Numbered from the stretch's first letter, positions 52,467-63,146 are shown. The stretch: 64,000 nt of DNA from CAWFXC01 sp963819735 (GCA_963819735.1 CAWFXC010000001.1:1178001-1242000); one strand, 5' to 3'. Program-made: numbers and translations. Notes: generated from the letters alone by a model not told the origin.

Positions 52467-55400
52467 TCAGTCGAGCCCGGCGAGCTGGCGCAACGCGCGG
52501 CGCGCTACCGCCAGCGTGGCGAGGTCGAATTCCCCCGCCGCTTCAATGTCGGCGACGACGTGTTGGAAGCGTTCCAACGCCGCGCGGTGCTCGGCGATCC
52601 ACGCGTCGACTCGCGCATCGGGCGGGCTCGATCGATCGGTCGAACCGAGGACCCCGGCGGTGAGCGCGCGTTGCGATTCGTAGAAGTCGTCGCGCAACGC
52701 GGCGCGCGCTTCGGTCTGCCAGCGATCGGCGCGCGGGAGTTCGGCGATCCGGTCGCGCAGCCAGTCGAGGCCGAGCCGATCGCTGAGCACGAAATGGATT
52801 CGGGCGACGGGCAGTGGATCTTCGTCATGATCGGCAGCCAACGCGGTCACCGGCAGCGCCGAGACCGAAGCTTCGCTCGAAGCGACCCTGATCGCGAGCG
52901 GGGCCGGAACCCCGACGTCGCGGAGCCGCTGTGCTTCGGCGGCCAGTGCCTCGGCCGCCGCCCCCACCAAGAGGTCGGGGAGCGCCGCAACCACCGCGCG
53001 TACGCCCGGTGCGAACCGGTCGACCGCGGAGCCGAGCTCGTCGCCGTCCGCGACCTCGCCCACCAGCCAGCGGGCGGCGCGCTCGATGAGTCGACGCACA
53101 GTGAGGAACATCTCGTCCTGGGTGTGCGCGGGACACACGAGGTCGAGGGCGTCGATGGCCGACCACGCGCTGGTGGCGTCGAACACGTCGCGGGCGATCA
53201 CGTGCGCGCGCGCCAGCCGGGCGAACGACGCGCCGGTCTCGTCGCTGAGACGCGACAGGAAGCTGATCCCCGCGCGGTTCACGACCGCGTTCGCCACTGC
53301 AGTGGCGACGATCTCACGGCGGAGGGGGTGGGCGGCCATCACCGGGACCAGATCGCCCGCGAGCAGGGACGGGAAGTACGCGACGAGGTCGGAGTGGAAG
53401 TACGGATCGTCGGGCACGTCGGACGCGACCAGCGCGCGATCGAGTTCGAGCTTGGTGTACGCCAACAACACTGCGAGCTCGGGGGTCGTGAGACCCTGCC
53501 CGGCGGCGTGGCGCTCCTGGAGTGCCTTGGCCGTCGGTAACGCCTCGAGCGCGCGATCGAGTTGGCCCGTCTGCTCCAGCCGTTCCATCTGCCGCGCGTG
53601 GACACCCACCAGCGCCGGCGCCTCCACCGAGGCGATCTCGAGCGCATTGGCCTGCGCCTCGTTGTCGGCGAGCACCAACGCAGCCACGTCGTCGGTCATG
53701 CGCACCAGCAGCGGATCGCGCGCGTCGGCCGCGAGCACACCGTCGGAGATGGCGTGCTCCAGGAGGATCTTGATGTTGACCTCGTGGTCGGAGCAGTCGA
53801 CGCCGGCCGAGTTGTCGATCGCATCGGTGTTGATGCGCCCACCCGCCATCGCGTACTCCACCCGGCCGCGCTGCGTGAAGCCGAGATTGCCGCCTTCGCC
53901 GACGACCCGGCACCGCAGCTGTTCACCGTTGACGCGGAGAACATCGTTGGTGCGGTCGCCGACGTCGGCGTTCGACTCGGTGCTCGCCTTCACGAACGTG
54001 CCGATACCGCCGTTCCACAAGAGGTCGACGGGAGCCCGCAGGATCACCGAGACCAACTCGTCGGGCGTGAGGGTCTCGACCTCGGTCCCGAGCGCGCGAC
54101 GCGCTTCGGGTGACAACGTGACCGACTTCGCGGCCCGGGCGAAGACCCCGCCGCCGGGTGAGAGCAGTGCGGTGTCGTAGTCGGCCCACGACGACGCCGG
54201 GAGTGCGAACAGCCTCGCCCGTTCGGCGTAGCTCGCCTCGGGATCGGGATCGGGGTCGACGAACACGTGGCGGTGGTCGAACGCCGCCACCAACTGGATG
54301 TGACGCGAACGCAGCATCCCGTTGCCGAACACGTCGCCCGACATGTCGCCGATCCCCGTGACCGTGAGCCACGCGGTGTCGGCGTCGACCCCTATGGCCC
54401 GGAAATGCGCCTGCACCGAGACCCAGGCGCCGCGCGAGGTGATGCCCATCTCCTTGTGGTCGAAGCCCGCCGAACCGCCCGACGCGAACGCGTCGCCGAG
54501 CCAGTAGCCGTACTCGGCCGCCAACCCGTTGGCGACGTCGGAGAACGACGCGGTGCCCTTGTCGGCCGCGACGACCAGGTACGTGTCGTCGGCGTCGTAG
54601 CGCACGACCCGCTCCGGCCCGACCGCGACTCCCGCGACGAGATTGTCGGTCACGTCGAGCAACCCGCGGATGAACGTGCGGTAGCAGGCGAGGACCTGCT
54701 CCTTCAGGGCCGGGGGCGGCGTCGTGGTGGCCGACGCCTTCACCACGAAACCGCCCTTGGCGCCGACGGGCACGATCACCGCGTTCTTCACCGTCTGGGC
54801 CTTCATCAGCCCGAGCACCTCGGTGCGGAAGTCCTCCCGACGATCGGACCAACGGATCCCACCACGCGCGACGTCGCCCGCGCGCAGGTGCACCCCCTCG
54901 ACCTGCGGCGAGTACACCCAGATCTCGTGCCGCGGCCGCGGGGCGGGCAGGAACTCGAGCCGGGTGGGATCGAACTTCACCGAGACGTACGGCTTGAGCA
55001 GTCCCGCCGCGTCGCGCTGATAGGCATTGGTGCGCACAGTGGCCAGCACGAGATCCATGAGCCGGCGCAGGATGCGGTCGGCGTCGAGGCTGGTGACCGC
55101 GTCGATCGCCGCGGTGAGCTCGGTCACGAGCGCGTCGACCGCGGCGTCGTCGCGCGGGCGGTCGGGGTCGAGGCGCGCGTCGAAGAGCGCGACCACGAGC
55201 CTGGTGGCGTCCGCATTCGTGGCCAGCGTGTCGGCGAGGTAGGCCTCGGTGAATCGAACCCCGGCCTGGCGGAGATACTTCGAGAGCGCGCGCACGATCA
55301 CGACTTCGCGCGCGGTGAGCGACGCCCGCACCACCAGGCGGTTCAGGCCGTCGTTCTCGATGGCTCCCGCCCAGACGCCGAGGAAGAGCTCGGCCACCCG

Positions 55401-57240
55401 GGCGCGCACACCGGCGTCGGTGAGGGGGTCGCCGGCATCGACCCGCACCCCGAACACATAGACCCACTTCGGGTCGCCGCCGGGCGCGGCGATCTCGTAG
55501 GGCCGTTCGTCGACGACGGTGACCCCGAGGTGCTCGAGCAACGGCATCACGTCGGAGAGCACCAGGGCCCCACCCGACCGGTACAGCTTGACCCGCACCA
55601 CCCGCGCCGGGTCCGGCGCCGGTTCCTGACCCGGATCCTGGTCCTGCGTCGGGCGGCCGGCCCCGGTCGGCGGCTCCTCGACCCGGATCTCGAGATCGCC
55701 GGCCCGGTCCAGTGCTTCGAGCACGGCGACGTCGGCGACGGCGTCCTCCGCCGACACCTCGAACTGGTAGCCCACCGGAAACGCGTCGGCCCAGGCGCGG
55801 CACGCGTCGATCCCGGCCTCTTCACCGCGGGCGCGCACGCAGCGCGTCGCGGAAATCGTCGAGCCAGGTGCGGGCCAGCGGCGCGAGCTCGGCCTCGACC
55901 GCCGGCACATCGACGTCGCCCGACCCATCGGGAGTGGTGATCACGACGTGCATGCGCGCCATGTCGGACTCACTCACCAACACCGTGAAGTCGACGTCGG
56001 TGCCGCCGAACGCGCGTTGGAGCACTTCGATCACACGCATGCGCACCATCGTCGTGTAGCGCTCGCGCGGCATGTACACGAGGCACGAGACGAAACGGCC
56101 GAGCTCGTCGCGACTCACGAAGAGGTACAGGCGCCGGCGTTCGCCCATGCGGAGGATGCCGCCGGTGAGACGCGACAGCTCGTCGACCGAGAGCCGGAAC
56201 AGCTCGTCGCGCGGAAACGTCTCCAGGATGTGGACGAGCGCGCGCCCTTCATGACCCTTCGGCGCGAGGCCGGCCCGCTCGAGCACCTGCGCGACCTTGC
56301 GCCGGAGCACCGGCACGGTGTCGGTGGACTGGCTGTAGACGTTGGCGGTGTAGAGACCGAGGAACCGGTCCTCGCCGACCACGGCGCCCTCGGCGTCGAA
56401 GCGCATCACCCCGACCGAGGCCAGCCAGGCCCCGCGGTGCACGGTCGACCGCTCCGCCGCTTTGGTGAGCGTGAGCACGAACGGCTCACGGGCCCGGAGG
56501 AACGGCTCGACGGTGTCGTGCCCCGAGGCGCGCCGGGCGACCACCCCGAGCTCGGAGCCCGGCACTCGGCGCAGGCCGTCGCCGGTGGGCCCGGCCACGA
56601 TCTCGTACCGGGAGGCGCCGATGAACGTGAAGTGGTCGTCGGTCAGCCACTCCAGGAAGGTGGCGGCCTCGGCCACGTCGCCCGCATCGGCGCCGGGCGG
56701 TGGATCACGACGCAGAGCGGCGGCGTGGGCGAGTACGAGGTCGCGCATGGGCGCCCAGTCGCGGACGACGGCCACCACGTCGGCGAGCACCGATTCGAGA
56801 TCGAGGCGCAACGCGTCGAGGAGCCGGGCGTCGGTCTCGCGATTGATCTCGACGTGGAGGTGCGAGACACCGTCGACGAGCGGGTGGAAGAGGAGGTGGA
56901 TGTCGTACCCGCGGCGGACGATCGCCGTGGTCACGCTGTCGACGAGGAAGGGCATGTCGTCGGTGACGACGTCGACCACCGTGTGCGGCGACTCCCAGCC
57001 GTCGGTTTCGCGCGACGGGTTGGCGGCCCGCACGATGACCCCGCCGGGTGGTCGCGAGCCGACGTTGCGCAGGTGCTCGAGCACTGCGCCGGCCACGTCG
57101 TCGGCGGTGAACGTCGCGAGGTCGTGGGCTTCCGCGGCGTCGAGGTAGCCGCGCACCAGCCCGTCTACGGCATCGCCGTCGGCCCCGGGTGCACGGTCAC
57201 GAACGCGTGCGGTCGCCTGGTCGAAAAGTGAATCGGACAC
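52467..57240 (-). pseudogene. NAD-specific glutamate dehydrogenase (large, ~180 kDa type), frame shift near 55832
   Basis: About 1591 residues when joined, the normal size of the large NAD-GDH class that deaminates glutamate to 2-oxoglutarate. The N-terminal 470 residues carry ACT-like regulatory domains (HTVVDVVTDDMPFLVDSVTTAI). The rest contains VHLRAGDVARGGIRWSDRREDF, VPVGAKGGFVVK with the catalytic Lys, and GMLRSRHIQLVAAFDHRHVFVDPDPD. The switch lies at 55827-55837, where one more GC in GCGCGC joins the halves (LRARARGEEAGID). GTG at 57240 is 6 nt after TAGGGT. Confidence 0.9.
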
Positions 57241-57334
57241 GGAGCCACCCTATTTCGCCTCCGATCCCCCCTCGACCACCCGGAACCGGTCATGCTCTGT
57301 TCGCCGCCGCTCCCCACCTGCCGAGGAGTTCCCG

Positions 57335-57538
57335 ATGGACGTCGTGGATCTGACCCCCGAACTGATGGAATGCATGCGGTGCCACCACGAGGCGCCGATG
57401 CGCTTCTACGGCCTCTGCACCGCGTGCCGGGAAGAGTTGCACGAGAAGTACGCCGGGCAGGAGCACACGATCGAGGTCGCGGCCTACGAGCCCAAGATGA
57501 ACGTCACGCCGAACGCGGTCGCGCTCAAGGACGACTGA
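57335..57538 (+). CDS. Small zinc-ribbon protein, function unknown
   Basis: 67 residues. Two CxxC pairs (CMRC and CTAC, residues 13-16 and 28-31) form a probable zinc ribbon, followed by a charged helix (REELHEKYAGQ) and a C-terminus NVTPNAVALKDD. No family recognised. ATG at 57335 follows GAGGAG. Its last 14 nt overlap the convergent ferric-reductase-like gene. Confidence 0.78.
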   Translation: MDVVDLTPELMECMRCHHEAPMRFYGLCTACREELHEKYAGQEHTIEVAAYEPKMNVTPNAVALKDD

Positions 57539-58169
57539 CGCCGGGCTCCACCGCGGTCGGCGCCATCACCGCAGCCGCGACCGGGACTCGCGGCGGGCTG
57601 CGGAGGTCGCCTGCCTTCGGCGCCGGAACCCGACGGGTCTGTGGCGCACGCTTGTCCGCCAGCACTCGGAACAGCGTGAGGAATGTCACGACCGCCACCG
57701 ACAAGAGGGCCATCCACTGCATCGCGGCATCCTTGGCGTCGGACCCCGCGAGGAGCGCGTGCACTGTCACGAACCCGAAGACGCCGAAACTCGTGAGGTG
57801 CACGGCACGCCACAACCTGCGGGGGAGTCGCCGCATGAGCAGCGACGTCGCTTCCACCGCCACCAGGAGGTAGAACGCGACGATCCCCCAAGCCACTGCG
57901 CCCGGCTTCCACACCGACTCCATCGGCACCAGGAGATCGTCGAGCCCGAAGCCCACGTACTGGTCCAGCGAAAGCGCGAGCAGGTGTACCGCCACGAACA
58001 CCACCGACGCACCACCGAGGAACCGGTGCACGTCGAGCACCCACGCCGGCCGCGGTCGACGGGTGAGGCGGCTGGCGAGTGCGAGGCCCCAGACCACCGA
58101 AGCGGTCACCAGGGCCCAGGCGACGATCCCGCTCGCCCGGGCCGTGTACCACCAGAGGTGGGATCCCAC
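57525..58169 (-). CDS. Ferric-reductase-like transmembrane heme protein
   Basis: 214 residues, about six hydrophobic helices with paired His in helices: HRFLGG and VHLLAL, then VHLTSFG and VHALLAG, the spacing of the heme-ligating four-helix core of ferric reductase/MsrQ-type proteins. No flavin or NAD domain follows, so it would need a partner. GTG at 58169, behind GGAGGG, lies 2 nt after the stop of the upstream low-complexity gene. It is the last gene of the sigma/anti-sigma unit. Confidence 0.85.
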   Translation of the reverse strand: MGSHLWWYTARASGIVAWALVTASVVWGLALASRLTRRPRPAWVLDVHRFLGGASVVFVAVHLLALSLDQYVGFGLDDLLVPMESVWKPGAVAWGIVAFYLLVAVEATSLLMRRLPRRLWRAVHLTSFGVFGFVTVHALLAGSDAKDAAMQWMALLSVAVVTFLTLFRVLADKRAPQTRRVPAPKAGDLRSPPRVPVAAAVMAPTAVEPGVSRP

Positions 58170-58171
58170 CC

Positions 58172-58675
58172 TCAGCTCCCTCCGGTGTTCGTGTTCGGTG
58201 GCGGCGTCGGTGCGGGGGCTGCGGTCGTGGGCGCCGGCGCCGCGGTCGGCGCCGCCGGGGCAGGCGCGTCGGTCGGAGCGGCGGGTGCAGCTACGGGCGC
58301 GGCCGTGGGTGTGCCCGACACCGGCTGCGGCGCCACGGGTCCCCCGCCGGCGCCGTTCCCACCGTTGTTGGTCGAGGGCGGCGCGCCCCCTGCCGCGACC
58401 GTGGCTCCGGACGCGGCGCCGGTCGGTGCGGCACCCGCGGTCGGCGGGACCGAGCCGGAGACGACAACCTGGCCGGGCGCGAGCGTTGTGGTCGGGATCC
58501 CCGGTGCAGTGGTCCCGCCGGTCGCACCGGCGAGTTGCGCCTGATCGGCCCGGATCGCGAGCAGCGAGACGATGGTGAACATCGCAGTGGCGCTGAGTAC
58601 CGCGACCGCGATGCGGGTGAGCCCAGCCGGTCGCCCCCGGGGTCGGGTAGGGGTCTTCGCGACGGTGTCAGTCAC
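58172..58675 (-). CDS. Membrane-anchored Ala/Pro/Thr-rich protein
   Basis: 167 residues. A short basic N-terminus, one hydrophobic helix (IAVAVLSATAMFTIVSLLAI, about 21-40), then a long extracytoplasmic tail almost entirely Ala, Pro, Thr, Gly and Val. The low complexity gives no function; the tail could span or decorate the wall. GTG at 58675 overlaps the previous gene's end by 8 nt. Confidence 0.65.
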   Translation of the reverse strand: MTDTVAKTPTRPRGRPAGLTRIAVAVLSATAMFTIVSLLAIRADQAQLAGATGGTTAPGIPTTTLAPGQVVVSGSVPPTAGAAPTGAASGATVAAGGAPPSTNNGGNGAGGGPVAPQPVSGTPTAAPVAAPAAPTDAPAPAAPTAAPAPTTAAPAPTPPPNTNTGGS

Positions 58676-59156
58676 CGTGCTCCACCTCCGGTGGCTCCGG
58701 CTGCTCGTCGTGAGCGGCGTGACCGCCGGGTGCACCGTCGCGCGAATCCGTCGTGGGGAGCGTCGTCGTTACCACCGGGGTTGCCGTACTCGTAGGGGTC
58801 GACACCGCCGGGGCGTCGGAATCGGGTCCGTCCGCCACGTCGGATTCGGGCCCGGCGTTCGCAGAGGTCGATGCGGTTGGCGACGTCGCGGACACGGGTA
58901 TGGCGGGGCCACCGTGGTCGCCCGCTCGGCCCCCACCCGACGGAGTGGTCGCGGTCGGTTCCGATGCTGTCGCCCCGGGTGCACTGACACGCACGATCGA
59001 CGAGTCGACCGGGGCCGCCACCACCGCGGCCGCGGGAGTTGCGCCACCTCCCGAGCCGAAGCCGAACGCGCCGCCGGCGGCCCCGGCGACCACCGAACCG
59101 GTGAGCGCGGTCAACGTGATCGATCCAGCGAGCACGAGGGCTCTTCGTCGTTCCAC
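58668..59156 (-). CDS. Secreted Ala/Thr/Ser-rich protein
   Basis: 162 residues. A signal peptide or anchor (RRALVLAGSITLTALTGSVVAG) followed by a Gly-rich and then Ala/Thr/Ser/Pro-rich low-complexity region and a short acidic end (HAAHDEQPEPPEVEHGD). No domain recognised. GTG at 59156 behind GGAAAGG. It leads the three-gene group ending with the ferric-reductase-like gene, 121 nt after the anti-sigma-like gene. Confidence 0.65.
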   Translation of the reverse strand: MERRRALVLAGSITLTALTGSVVAGAAGGAFGFGSGGGATPAAAVVAAPVDSSIVRVSAPGATASEPTATTPSGGGRAGDHGGPAIPVSATSPTASTSANAGPESDVADGPDSDAPAVSTPTSTATPVVTTTLPTTDSRDGAPGGHAAHDEQPEPPEVEHGD

Positions 59157-59277
59157 GGCGGGCCTTTCCGTTGCGGGGACGAGCGGGGACGCTCATGTCT
59201 TCATCGGCAGAAAGGCCTCCTGCGTCACACCCCAATTCCCGGAAATCCGCAGAAATCCCGAGATCCATGCGCCGAGA

Positions 59278-60045
59278 TCAGCTCCCGGGCGCCTCGGTCT
59301 CGGGGGGCTCGTTCTCGGGGGGCTCGTGCTCGGGCGCTTCCGCCTCCGGAGTGCGGTGCGTGGTCGACCCCGCGGCAACGGTCGTCGAGGTCGACGACGG
59401 CGGTTCGTTCTCCTCTCCCGGGGCTCCGTCCTCGAGCCGCGAATCGGGCGGTTCACTGGTCACCGGCGTCGCCGATCCGGAACCGCTTCGGTTCGTGGTA
59501 GCGGACGTCGCGGCAGGAGCCGGATGTGCTCGCTGAGCCGTTCCGTCGTCGACCAGTCGGGCAGCGACCCGCTCGAGCAGGTCGTGCACGTCGCCCGCGA
59601 CCTCCGCCCGGTCGCCCACATCCAGATGACCGACCAGGAGCACGAGATGGTCGCGGGTCGCAGCCAGCCGACGGTCGTCGGTTCCCGCCAGCGCGGCGCG
59701 CACGTCGGCCATCGCCGAACGGACGTCGGCGAGGGCCGGGGAGTCCACTGGCAGCCCGAGGGCCCGGGCCGGTGTCCGCAGGGCCCGCGGTACCGGCGCG
59801 CCCGCGCCGAGCGCGACGAGACCGCTCAGCGCCACCAGTCCCACAACCACGACTGCGGCCACGAGGACACGCCGAACCGGAGTGCGGAGCACGTGGTCCC
59901 GCGGCATCTCGAGCACGCCGGCGAGCTCACGATGTGCAACGAGTGCGCGGACGGCATCGATCTCGTCGCTCGTCGGCTCCGCCGGTGGCTGCGCGAGCGA
60001 AGCGCCGAGGCGATCGAGCAGCTGGTCGTCGTCGACCCGGGTCAC
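59278..60045 (-). CDS. Probable membrane anti-sigma factor
   Basis: 255 residues. A cytoplasmic N-terminus of about 55 residues, one transmembrane helix (VRRVLVAAVVVVGLVALSGLVALGAG), then an extracytoplasmic helical region and an acidic Pro-rich tail with near-repeats of EHEPPEN and ETEAPG. No canonical zinc anti-sigma motif was found; the assignment rests on topology and on its GTG start overlapping the stop of an ECF sigma gene (GTGA). This is inference. Confidence 0.7.
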   Translation of the reverse strand: MTRVDDDQLLDRLGASLAQPPAEPTSDEIDAVRALVAHRELAGVLEMPRDHVLRTPVRRVLVAAVVVVGLVALSGLVALGAGAPVPRALRTPARALGLPVDSPALADVRSAMADVRAALAGTDDRRLAATRDHLVLLVGHLDVGDRAEVAGDVHDLLERVAARLVDDGTAQRAHPAPAATSATTNRSGSGSATPVTSEPPDSRLEDGAPGEENEPPSSTSTTVAAGSTTHRTPEAEAPEHEPPENEPPETEAPGS

Positions 60046-60614
60046 GACCGTCGCTCCAACTCACGGCGGAGCCGGTCCAGTGCCCGCGCCTGCGCCATCC
60101 TGACCGCCCCCGGACGTTTCCCCAGCACTTCGCCCACTTCCTCCGCCGTCAGCCCCGCGACGACTCTCAGCTCGAGCAACTCACGATCAGCGGCGCCGAG
60201 CCGTCCGAACGCAGCCCGCACCGCGCTGGCGTCCTCACCGTCGAGCACATGTTCCAGTGGCCCTCGGGGCCCCGGAGTCTCGAGCTCGCGGTGCCGGCCC
60301 TCGCGCGTCCGGGCCCGGTACATGTCGATGACGACGTGGCGGAGAATGCCGTAGAGCCATGCATCGAATCCGCCTGCCTTCCACTCGAACCGGTCGATCT
60401 TCGCGATCGCACGTGCCATCGTCTCTGCGACCGCGTCGTGCGCGCGCTCACGATCGAGTCGCCGCGACGCGTACGCCATCAGGCCGGGATAAACCCGGCG
60501 GTACAACGCCTCCCAAGCGCCAGGATCAGACCTTCCTGCCCTCTTGACGAGGGAGACGAGCTGGTCCTCTGCCATCACTTGGGACCTGTGTCGAACGAGC
60601 TCGTCCGGTGTCAC
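60042..60614 (-). CDS. ECF sigma-70 factor
   Basis: 190 residues. Region 2 (EALYRRVYPGLMAYASRRLD to DAWLYGILRHVVIDMYR, about 32-100) and region 4 (LGAADRELLELRVVAGLTAEEVGEVLGKRPGAVRMAQARAL, about 138-180). It recruits RNA polymerase to a small regulon, probably including its own operon. GTG at 60614 is the longest start; ATG at 60575 is equally plausible. Co-transcribed with the anti-sigma-like gene. Confidence 0.92.
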   Translation of the reverse strand: MTPDELVRHRSQVMAEDQLVSLVKRAGRSDPGAWEALYRRVYPGLMAYASRRLDRERAHDAVAETMARAIAKIDRFEWKAGGFDAWLYGILRHVVIDMYRARTREGRHRELETPGPRGPLEHVLDGEDASAVRAAFGRLGAADRELLELRVVAGLTAEEVGEVLGKRPGAVRMAQARALDRLRRELERRS

Positions 60615-60668
60615 ACCATTTCTCTCGGCATCCGCGCGGGAAAAATCGACCCTGGTGTCTCCGCTGGA

Positions 60669-61440
60669 TCAGGTGCCGTAGCCGCCGTCGACGTCGAGCA
60701 CCTGGCCACTGATGTACCCGGCGCGGGGCGAAGCCAGGAAGCACACCGCCTCCGCGATGTCGACCGCAGAACCGAACGTGCGCATCGGGATGTTGCGACG
60801 CGCCGCATCGAGCGCGGCTTGGTCGAGGTCGCCCGCCGCCTGCAGGCGGACGGACATCCCGTCGGTGAGCATGCCCGGACCCACGCAGTTGGCCCGGATG
60901 CCGAACCGACCCTCTTCGACGGCCAGGCCCCGCACCAACGCCTCGATCGTGCCCTTCGGTCCGACGGAGAGGGCGTCGCGCGCGGGATGTCGGCGGCCAC
61001 CCGCGCTGGTGACCACGACGATGCTGCCGTGCGACTCGCGCAGGTGCGCGACCGCGGGCTGCACGACGTTGTAGAACGCCATCACCTCGGCTTCCAGATG
61101 GTCGCGGAAGGCCGCGGGCGCCACCGCGCTGAGGTACACCTGGCGCACGAGCGGTCCCGACGCGTGCACGACGGTGTGGATGCCCCCTGCACGTTCGGCG
61201 GCAGCGTCGACGAACGCCGCGGTGGCGGCGGCGTCGAGGAGGTCGAGTTGCGCGACCTCGGCGCGCCGGCCGGAGGATTCGACGTCGGTGGCCACGGCGC
61301 GCGCCGCGTCCTCGTTCCCGTGGTACGTCGAGCGCGACGTCGCTCCCGCGCTCGGCGAGCAGCCGGCAGACCGCGGCACCGAGACCACCGCTTCCGCCGG
61401 TGACCACCGCGATCCCGTCGCGTCCACCGAAGTCGTTCAC
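60669..61440 (-). pseudogene. SDR family oxidoreductase, frame shift near 61330
   Basis: About 256 residues when joined. The first frame gives NDFGGRDGIAVVTGGSGGLGAAVCRLL with the NAD(P) loop and stops making sense after GSDVAL. The second frame continues TYHGNEDAARAVATDVE and ends VDGGYGT. The catalytic Ser lies in VVVTSAGG; a clear YxxxK is not evident (VGPKG at the usual place), an additional oddity that resembles some enoyl-ACP-reductase-like or non-catalytic SDRs. A one-base change near 61325-61335 restores the frame. GTG at 61440 overlaps the stop of the SnoaL-like gene. Confidence 0.75.
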
Positions 61441-61961
61441 TGTCGGGTGCCCCCCAGTGTGTACACCGCGTCGCCGCGATCACGCCGGCCGCGCGCGCCG
61501 TCGCGATCAGGTGGGATCAGCCACTGTTGCTCGGGCGTGACCTTGTGCGTCCACTCGCGCACCGCGACGCGCGCCGCGATCCTCCACTCGCCCTCGCGGC
61601 GTTCGAACCGGTCGACGTAGCGGAAGCCGGTGGTGAAGTTGCGCCGGTGGTCTTCAGGCGGATCGCCGAAGTGGAACGCCATCCCGTAGGCCTCGGACCC
61701 GGCGGCATCACCGTCGACCTCGACGAGGTGGTTGGCGATCACGTGCATCGTGCCCCCGAACCGGGCGAGCACCCCGGTGACCCACTCCACGAATTCGTCG
61801 CGCGTACCCGTGTACGTGCCGTGCTCGTCGGTGGCATCGGCGTGGTAGCAGGAGCGGATGAGCTCGGCGTCGAGACGGTCGATGCCTCTGCAGTAACGCA
61901 GTACCACCTCGTGGATCGCCTGCTTGTCGAGCAGCGCCTGCAGATCGGGGTCGCGTGCCAT
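61437..61961 (-). CDS. SnoaL/NTF2-like protein
   Basis: 174 residues. The NTF2-like cone fold is recognised by DKQAIHEVVLRYCRGIDRLDAELIRSCYHADATDEHG, then FGGTMHVIANHLVEVDGD and YVDRFERREGEWRIAARV. Such proteins are small dehydratases, isomerases or accessory subunits, common in aromatic and steroid degradation. ATG at 61961 shares its A with the upstream P450 stop (TGATG), and its stop overlaps the SDR start, so all three genes form one coupled operon. Confidence 0.88.
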   Translation of the reverse strand: MARDPDLQALLDKQAIHEVVLRYCRGIDRLDAELIRSCYHADATDEHGTYTGTRDEFVEWVTGVLARFGGTMHVIANHLVEVDGDAAGSEAYGMAFHFGDPPEDHRRNFTTGFRYVDRFERREGEWRIAARVAVREWTHKVTPEQQWLIPPDRDGARGRRDRGDAVYTLGGTRQ

Positions 61962-63121
61962 CAGGCCGTCACGCCCACGGGGACGTTGGTGGGGCCCTGC
62001 ACGTTGCCGGAGTGCAGGAACTCGATCGCCGCTTCGTCGACCTCGTAGCGCGGATAGCGGGCCAGGAACTCCTGCAACACGATGCGCGCCTCGAGGCGGG
62101 CGACCGCGGCACCGAGGCACACGTGCGCACCGTGCCCGAAGGCCAGGATGCGCGGGTTCGGGCGCGAGATGTCGAAGTCGTCGGGGCGGTCGAACTCGCG
62201 CGGGTCGCGGTTGCCGGAGCCGAGCAACAGCACGACCTTGGCGCCGGCGGGCATCACGGTGCCGTGCAACTCGACGTCGCGTGTGACCGTGCGGGCCATG
62301 TACTGCGTGGGGCTCGTGTACCGCAGCAGCTCCTCGACCGCAGGCACCATGAGGTCGGGATCGGCGATCACCGCGTCGCGCTGCTCGGGATGACGGGCGA
62401 AGAGCCGTACGCCGTTCGCGATCAGCTTCGACGTCGTCTCGTGTCCCCCCGCGATCAACAGGATGCAGAAGCCGATCACCTGCTCGTCGGTCAGGGGGAC
62501 GCCGTCGATCTCGGCGTCGACCAGGACGCTGAGGATGTCGTCGGTCGGCTGCTCGCGCCGGGCCACGCTGAGCTCGTAGGCGAGCATGGCCATGTTGGCC
62601 GCGCCGGCCGACGCGGCGGGCGGCGGCACCGGGTTCCCCGGCTCGCGGGTGAGGAGATCGTCGGTCCAGTGCCGGGCGTCGTCGTGGCGCTCGGGCGGGA
62701 TCCCCAACATCGTGCCCACCACCGTGGTGGGCAGCAGCGCGGAGAAACGCTCGACGACGTCGAATTCCGACTCACCGACGAGCGTGTCGAGCAACGCGCG
62801 CGTCCACTCGCGCACGCGCGGTTCGAGCTCGGCGATGCGACGCGGGGTGAAGCGGCGCGCGATGAGCTTGCGCATGTGCGTGTGCTCGGGCGGGTCCATC
62901 TCGATCATCGACTTCAACGCGGCGTCGGTGTGCTCGATGGCGACGCCCCCCGTCGACGTGTACGTGGCCGGATCGTGGAGCCCGGCGAGCACGTCGTCGA
63001 ACCGCGACAGCGCCCAGAACCCGAGTTCCGCGTTGTGGTACGCGGGCGCGTCGTCGCGCAACCATCGATAGGTGGGGTACGGGTCGCGGTGGAACTCGTA
63101 ATCGAACGGATTGAAATCCAC
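61961..63121 (-). CDS. Cytochrome P450
   Basis: 386 residues of a bacterial class I P450: I-helix AGGHETTSKLIANG, ExxR in VEELLRYTSP, and the heme Cys in FGHGAHVCLGAAVARLE. Needs a ferredoxin and reductase, not encoded here. GTG at 63121 (GGGGGT upstream) is preferred over 63142. First gene of the P450-SnoaL-SDR operon; related in type to the broken P450 at 14074. Confidence 0.92.
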   Translation of the reverse strand: MDFNPFDYEFHRDPYPTYRWLRDDAPAYHNAELGFWALSRFDDVLAGLHDPATYTSTGGVAIEHTDAALKSMIEMDPPEHTHMRKLIARRFTPRRIAELEPRVREWTRALLDTLVGESEFDVVERFSALLPTTVVGTMLGIPPERHDDARHWTDDLLTREPGNPVPPPAASAGAANMAMLAYELSVARREQPTDDILSVLVDAEIDGVPLTDEQVIGFCILLIAGGHETTSKLIANGVRLFARHPEQRDAVIADPDLMVPAVEELLRYTSPTQYMARTVTRDVELHGTVMPAGAKVVLLLGSGNRDPREFDRPDDFDISRPNPRILAFGHGAHVCLGAAVARLEARIVLQEFLARYPRYEVDEAAIEFLHSGNVQGPTNVPVGVTA

Positions 63122-63146
63122 TGGCGACCCCCTCACTCCCACACGT

